From positions 1 through 64,000 of the forward strand of contig CAMZAX010000008.1 of assembly GCA_947304355.1 (NCBI GenBank): a stretch of DNA of 64,000 bases, written 5' to 3'. Origin of the DNA: an uncultured Selenomonadales bacterium (GTDB taxonomy: Bacteria > Bacillota > Negativicutes > Selenomonadales > Selenomonadaceae). This document shows positions 58,895 through 64,000 of this stretch, one piece after another (the first letter of the stretch is position 1; every line of letters begins with the position of its first letter). Made by a program: the position numbers and the translations under genes. The notes beneath the pieces were generated by a model. It was given only the letters and a program-made list of their open reading frames with translations, was not told the DNA's origin and made no database searches.

Positions 58895-60247
58895 ATGAAT
58901 CAAACGCTTATCGGCATATGCGGCTTCGTTTGCATGGCGGTAATAATGTTGTCTCTGTTCAAAAGTAAAACCGTGCCCGCCGTTGCATTTATCTTGTTCC
59001 CGACAATCCTCGGCATATTTCTGACGACGTGGGGGGGGGCTACTATAGCATTACAGACCTCGGCAACTTAATCAAGGCGGGCTTCGGCAGTACAGCCCCG
59101 ACTGCCGCGCTGTTTATGTTCAGCGTGCTTTATTTCAGCGTGATGAACGAGGCGGGCATGTTCGCCGTTATGGTTGACAGCCTGACGCGGCATATCGGCA
59201 CAAGCGTTATCGGCGTGACAATGATGACGACGATTTTAACGATTGTCGCGCACTTGGACGGTAGCGGTGCCTCGACATTCCTAATCGTTATCCCCGCAAT
59301 GTTGCCGATTTATCGGAAGATGAACATGCGCACGACGACACTTTTGCGCGTCATGGTCTTGCCGATGGGAATAATGAACTTGATGCCGTTGGCAGGTCCG
59401 ACGGTGCGGGCGGCGACGGTTTTGGGCACGGAGACGAGCGTCCTTTGGCAAATGATTCTGCCCGTGCAAATATTCGGAGTCATAATCTGTTTGGCTCACG
59501 GCGTACTTGCGGGCATTCAAGAAAAACGGCTCGGCGCAGGTCTTATCAGCGGACAAGATTTTAAATCGCCCGAAGTCACCGATAAAACTTCACGCGACAA
59601 AAAAATTTTTATCTTCAATGTGCTGTTGACGCTTGCCGTTGTCGTCGCGCTGATTGATACAGAAATTCCCGATTACGTGCCGGTTATGGTCGGCTTGGCG
59701 TTGGCACTCATTGCGAATTACGGATTCGACGCGAAGACTCACAAGAAAATCATAAATAACTGCACACGCCGCGCCCGCGCTCATTATGTGTTCGACACTT
59801 TTGGCGGCGGCAGTTTTGATGGGCATCTTTGTTAAGGAAGTGACGGTTGACGGCGAGAAAATTCCCGGCGTAATTAACTGCATGTCCAATCTTGTCACGC
59901 TGATTTTGCCCGAAACTTTTGGAGAACATCTGCCTGTTATAATCGGCGCGCTCAGTGTACCGCTGGCTTTGATTTTCGACACCAACAGCTATTTTTACGG
60001 TATGTTGCCCGTCATGATTGGTATCGGTGAAAATTTTGGCGTCAGTGCCGAAAGCATAACCGCCGTCATGCTGATTTGCCGCAACTGCGCGACGTTTATC
60101 AGCCCGATGGTTCCTGCCGCACTGTTGGGCGTCGGGCTTGCCGAAGTCGACATAAAAGAGCATATCAAAGCTTCTTTCGGCTTCGCATGGCTTTTGTCGA
60201 TAATCTGTCTGGGTTTCGCCGCGCTGATAAAAATCATTCCGCTGTGA
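58895..60247 (+). pseudogene. CitMHS-family citrate transporter-like gene, frameshifted at a G9 tract and again near 59760
   Basis: MNQTLIGICGFVCMAVIMLSLFKSKTVPAVAFILFPTILGIFLTTW[G9]YYSITDLGNLIKAGFG...KKIINN / HAAPALIMCSTLLAAAVLMGIFVKEVTVDG... Confidence 0.82.
59031..59039 (+). repeat. Homopolymer G9 within CitMHS-like gene
   Basis: gacgacgtGGGGGGGGGctactatagc. Confidence 0.98.
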
Positions 60248-60335
60248 CGTTGGCAATATCATTGCAGGAAAAAATTTTCGGCGGCAGAATATTCCCCGCA
60301 TTGATAATCAGATTCGGAAAGGAAGTAATCTTGTT

Positions 60336-61613
60336 ATGGACAACGTAAAAATCGGACTGCTGGGCGCGGGCACAATCGGCGGAAGCGTCATTGAGGTTTT
60401 GCATAATAATCGCGACATCATTGCCGAACGAGCGAACACCGCGATTGAAATAAAAAAAATCCTCGTCCTGCCGCGCGAAATCCCCGCTCTGCAAGAACGC
60501 GGTCTGCCCGCAACCGACAACTACGACGAAATTCTTGACGACCCCGAAATAAAAATCGTCGTCGAACTCATGGGCGGCGTCAAGCCCGCGAAAGATTTTA
60601 TCCTGCAGGCAATGGCGCACGGCAAGCACGTCGTCACAGCCAACAAAGATGTCGTCGCGCAATTCGGTCACGAGCTGTTCGACGCGGCGGACGCCAATCA
60701 AATCGACTTCCTGTTCGAGGCGGCTGTCGGCGGTGCAATCCCGATTATCATGCCGCTCAAGCGTTCCCTTACCGCAAACAAAATCACAGAGGTCTTGGGC
60801 ATCGTCAACGGCACGACGAACTACATGCTCACCAAAATGACGGACAGCGGCGCGGATTATGACGCCGTGTTGAAAGAGGCGCAGGCTCACGGTTACGCGG
60901 AACGCAACCCCGAAGCAGACGTCGAAGGCAAGGACGCTGCCCGCAAAATCGCCATCCTTGCGTCGATTGCCTTCAACAGCCGCGTCAAGTTCGAGGACGT
61001 CTCCGTCGAGGGCATAACGCACATCACGCCCGCCGATATTCTTTACGCCAAACGGCTCGGCTACGTCGTCAAGCTGTTGGCGGTTGGGCGCAGTACCGAT
61101 TCGGGTATCGACGTGCGCGTTAATCCCGTGCTGTTGCCCAAGGAACACCCGCTTTCGGCTGTCAGCGGCGTCATGAACGCGGTTTTCGTGCGCGGCTATC
61201 CGATTGATGAGGCTATGTTCTTCGGTCCGGGCGCGGGCAAGCCCACAGCCTCCGCCGTCGTCAGCGACATTATCGAAGTCGCGCGCGGGCTTGAACGCAA
61301 CTCGGCGGGTCGTTTCGGTTGCACCTGCTATCATAAGTTGCCGATTTGTCCCGTCGAAGAAACCGTGTCGTCGTATTACATTCGCTTGCTCGTCGAAGAC
61401 AAACCCGGCGTCCTCGGCAAAATCGCCACGACTTTCGGCAACGTCGACGTGAGTTTGAAATCGGTCGTGCAGACGGAGGCGAACCTTGACAACCACGTCG
61501 AGATTGTTGTAATAACCCACGCCGTCAAACACAAGAACATTTTGGATGCGCAAGCGGCTTTGCGGGCTCTGTCGGTCGTCGACGACATTTTTAACGTGAT
61601 TCGTGTCGAGTGA
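60336..61613 (+). CDS. hom: Homoserine dehydrogenase
   Basis: KIGLLGAGTIGGSVIEVL; VTANKDVVAQFG; AAVGGAIPIIMPLKRSL; GIVNGTTNYMLTKM; C-terminal ACT. Confidence 0.97.
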   Translation: MDNVKIGLLGAGTIGGSVIEVLHNNRDIIAERANTAIEIKKILVLPREIPALQERGLPATDNYDEILDDPEIKIVVELMGGVKPAKDFILQAMAHGKHVVTANKDVVAQFGHELFDAADANQIDFLFEAAVGGAIPIIMPLKRSLTANKITEVLGIVNGTTNYMLTKMTDSGADYDAVLKEAQAHGYAERNPEADVEGKDAARKIAILASIAFNSRVKFEDVSVEGITHITPADILYAKRLGYVVKLLAVGRSTDSGIDVRVNPVLLPKEHPLSAVSGVMNAVFVRGYPIDEAMFFGPGAGKPTASAVVSDIIEVARGLERNSAGRFGCTCYHKLPICPVEETVSSYYIRLLVEDKPGVLGKIATTFGNVDVSLKSVVQTEANLDNHVEIVVITHAVKHKNILDAQAALRALSVVDDIFNVIRVE

Positions 61614-61618
61614 CTGCC

Positions 61619-62569
61619 ATGAAAAAAAATCTTACGGACAGCAAAAAAAATCGCGTCGTCGTGCGCGTGCCCGGCACCTCAGCGAATTGCGGTCCCGGCT
61701 TCGACTGTTTGGGTTTGGCGACGACGATTTACAATTACTTGGACTTGACGCTGATTCGAAGCGGCAAAGTCGTTGTCGAGTCGGTCGGCGAAGGCGCGGA
61801 GAACATTCCCAAAGGTCGCCGAAATTTGACGTGGCAAGCCGTGAGTCGTTTCCTCAAGGCTGTCGGCAAGGAAGACGAATTTAAGGGCGCGATTATCCGC
61901 ATGAAAAACAACGTCCCGATTTCGCGCGGGCTCGGCTCGTCGTCGACGGCGATCGTTGCGGGCTTGTTCGCGGCAAATGAAATCGTCGGCGCGCCGCTCA
62001 ATCGTCAAGAGCTGTTGAAGTTGGCGACGGAGCTTGAAGGTCACCCCGACAACGTCGCGCCCGCGCTGTTCGGTGGCTTCACGGTCAGCGTCATGCAGGA
62101 CGGCGAAGTGCAGACCTTCAGCTTTCTGCCGCGCGTCAAGTTGAAATTAATCGTGGCGGTGCCGGACTTTGAACTGTCAACGCGTTTGGCTCGGAAAGTT
62201 TTGCCGCGCAACGTATCAATGAAGGACGCGATATTCAACGTCAGCCGTGCGTCCATGCTTATCGCCGCGCTTGTCGAGGGTCGCGAAGACTTGTTGCCGT
62301 TGGCGTTCGACGACGCGTTACATCAGCCGTATCGTAAAAAATTGGTGCCGGGCATGAGTGCGGTCTTCGACGCGGCGAAATCGGCGGGCGCGTTGGGTGC
62401 GGCTATTTCGGGCGCAGGCTCGTGCTTGATTGCTTTTACGACGTTACACAGCGGGCTTGAAGACAAAATCTCCACGGCTATGACGACGGCTTTCAAATCG
62501 GCGGGCGTCACGTCGAAGGCTTTGATTCTGGACGTCGACAGACGCGGTGCTCAGGTTGTGCGGCGTTGA
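61619..62569 (+). CDS. thrB: Homoserine kinase
   Basis: VRVPGTSANCGPGFDCLGLA; VPISRGLGSSSTAIVAGL; LGAAISGAGSCLIAF. Confidence 0.96.
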   Translation: MKKNLTDSKKNRVVVRVPGTSANCGPGFDCLGLATTIYNYLDLTLIRSGKVVVESVGEGAENIPKGRRNLTWQAVSRFLKAVGKEDEFKGAIIRMKNNVPISRGLGSSSTAIVAGLFAANEIVGAPLNRQELLKLATELEGHPDNVAPALFGGFTVSVMQDGEVQTFSFLPRVKLKLIVAVPDFELSTRLARKVLPRNVSMKDAIFNVSRASMLIAALVEGREDLLPLAFDDALHQPYRKKLVPGMSAVFDAAKSAGALGAAISGAGSCLIAFTTLHSGLEDKISTAMTTAFKSAGVTSKALILDVDRRGAQVVRR

Positions 62570-62573
62570 CAAA

Positions 62574-62912
62574 TCACGTTGTCCCCTCCGGCATATGTTC
62601 CTTGTAATACTCGCCGAAATTGTAGAGCTCATTGAGTATTGATTTAAACTCCTCGCCCAATTTCGTCAGCGAATATTCTACGTGCGGCGGCTTTTCGTTG
62701 AAGACTTTTCGCTGAACCAATCCGTCAGCCTCCAGCGAACGTAAACTGTCTGTCAAAACTTTTTGGCTTATCCCCGCGATGGATTTTTTCAGTTCATTGT
62801 ATCGCCACGGTCGCTCCGTCAGTTTTTGCAAGATAAATACTTTCCATTTGCTGGTTATCAAACTCAAGGTCGTCGCTACAGGACAAGTCGGCAATTCTTT
62901 TTTGCTTATCAT
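62574..62912 (-). CDS. HxlR-family winged-helix transcriptional regulator
   Basis: CPVATTLSLITSKWKVFILQKLTERPWRYNELKKSIAGISQKVLTDSLRSLEADGLVQRKVF. Confidence 0.92.
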   Translation of the reverse strand: MISKKELPTCPVATTLSLITSKWKVFILQKLTERPWRYNELKKSIAGISQKVLTDSLRSLEADGLVQRKVFNEKPPHVEYSLTKLGEEFKSILNELYNFGEYYKEHMPEGTT

Positions 62913-63037
62913 TTTTATCACCCGATAAAATTTTAAGCCGCAGTTCAAGAAAACTCAAATGGTTATAAAAAGGTGCCTACTTGTTTTTCCACGCAAAAAA
63001 TTTTATCATGCCGGCAAAACTTTGGGAGGTTATCGAA

Positions 63038-63670
63038 ATGAAAATTGCAGTAGTGGCGGCGGCAGGCAAGGCAGGCAGGAAAATCGTCGCGGAGGCGGCG
63101 GCTCGCGGCTTCGAGGTTACGGCTTTCGTAAGGCGGGCGGCTGAAATTGACGGCGCGGCTAAAGTTATCGTGAAAGATATTCTTGCGCTGACGGCAGGCG
63201 ACTTGAAAGACTTCGACGCGGTTGTCGACGCGTTCGGCGCGTGGACACCCGAAACTTTGCCTTTGCACACCACGACCAGCCAACATCTTTGCGACCTTTT
63301 GAGCGGCACGGACGTTCGGCTTTTGATTGTCGGCGGCGCGGGTAGCCTTTACACAAATCCCGAACACACCGAGCAAGTTGCTGATGCGCCGAATTTTCCC
63401 GCCGATTGGCAACCGCTTGCAAAGGCAATGGCAAAAGCTCTCGACGAACTCCGCAAGCGCGACGACGTGAAGTGGACGTTCGTCAGCCCCGCATGTGATT
63501 TCCAAGCGGACGGCGAACGCACGGGCAAATACATTGTCGGCGGCGAAGAGCTGATTTTAAACGCGGCGGGCGAAAGCGTCATAAGCTACGCGGACTACGC
63601 CCTTGCCATGGTTGACGAAATTGCGGGCGGCAATCACATTCAGCAGCGTATCGGCGTCGTTAAAGCGTAA
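63038..63670 (+). CDS. NAD(P)H-binding (atypical SDR/NmrA-like) protein
   Basis: MKIAVVAAAGKAGRKIVAEAAARGFEVTAFVRRA; GGAGSLY; SYADYALAMVDEI. Confidence 0.88.
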   Translation: MKIAVVAAAGKAGRKIVAEAAARGFEVTAFVRRAAEIDGAAKVIVKDILALTAGDLKDFDAVVDAFGAWTPETLPLHTTTSQHLCDLLSGTDVRLLIVGGAGSLYTNPEHTEQVADAPNFPADWQPLAKAMAKALDELRKRDDVKWTFVSPACDFQADGERTGKYIVGGEELILNAAGESVISYADYALAMVDEIAGGNHIQQRIGVVKA

Positions 63671-63682
63671 AATTTTTCCAAG

Positions 63683-63717
63683 CAAAAAGGCGGCTTCTCT
63701 CAGCGGAGGGAAGTCGC
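63683..63717 (+). terminator. Putative (possibly bidirectional) terminator
   Basis: AAAGGCGGCTTC...GAAGTCGCCTTTCG. Confidence 0.65.
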
Positions 63718-63740
63718 CTTTCGTTTATGCTGTTATAAGT

Positions 63741-64000
63741 TCATTTGCCCTTGATGTCGGAGGCGCAATGCGGACACTTCGTTGCGTCGTCGGCCACCAC
63801 TTCGCGGCAATACGGGCACTTGCGCGGATCGGGTGCGGGCGGCGGCGGTGCCGGCATGAAACGATTGACCTGCTTTATCAAGATGAAAATTGCTGTCGCG
63901 ACGATGAGGAAATCAAGACACACATTCAAGAACGCGCCGTAAGCGATGATTGGTGCGCCCGCCTCCTTGGCTGCCGCGAACGACTCGTACTCAACGCTTG
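63741..64000 (-). CDS. mscL: Large-conductance mechanosensitive channel, C-terminal part with zinc-ribbon tail (5' truncated by window edge)
   Basis: EAGAPIIAYGAFLNVCLDFLIVATAIFILIKQVNRFMPAPPPPAPDPRKCPYCREVVADDATKCPHCASDIKGK. Confidence 0.87.
   Translation of the reverse strand, partial: SVEYESFAAAKEAGAPIIAYGAFLNVCLDFLIVATAIFILIKQVNRFMPAPPPPAPDPRKCPYCREVVADDATKCPHCASDIKGK

Noticed and set aside
59029-59835. Stand-alone transporter starting with GTG at 59029
   Set aside because: That start lies at the G tract and lacks the N-terminal TM; a proper ATG with SD exists at 58895 in a different frame.

Overview
This 64 kb window looks like a chromosomal segment of a Gram-negative-type Firmicute, probably Negativicutes. 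The evidence is kdsB (KDO activation) together with Firmicute-type Mini-III, NYN/Rae1-like, CoaX and DUF5693 genes. I found no rRNA, tRNA, CRISPR array, prophage or IS element.

Most of the window is housekeeping: a long minus-strand operon (HAD-ispD-ispF-cysE-antitoxin-PIN toxin-cysS-mrnC-rlmB-NYN-IF2_N protein), rlmN, ctp, kdsB/thiN, hisD, lysC, feoAB, M18 peptidase/dusB/coaX, a complete glycogen operon (glgC-glgD-glgP-glgB-glgA), prfB, an FtsA-like gene and hom-thrB.

The most interesting signal is a set of four long poly-G/C tracts (9-12 nt), each inside the 5' part of a coding sequence. Three are glycosyltransferases of different families (GT92-like, GT8, GT61/DUF563-like) and one is a CitMHS-type transporter. 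In every case the tract length puts the gene out of frame, and a 1-2 nt length change restores a full-length ORF. This is the signature of phase-variable contingency loci. Three of the four genes also carry exactly one further lesion (two in-frame TAA codons, one indel).

Other notable items: a prfB with a CTT-TGA-C programmed +1 frameshift site, three tandem 351-bp Cys-motif paralogs, an IF2_N domain fused to an unknown domain, a toxin-antitoxin pair embedded in the cysE-cysS operon, two inverted GT8 tandem pairs sharing an identical 36-nt junction, and several intergenic hairpins and microsatellites.
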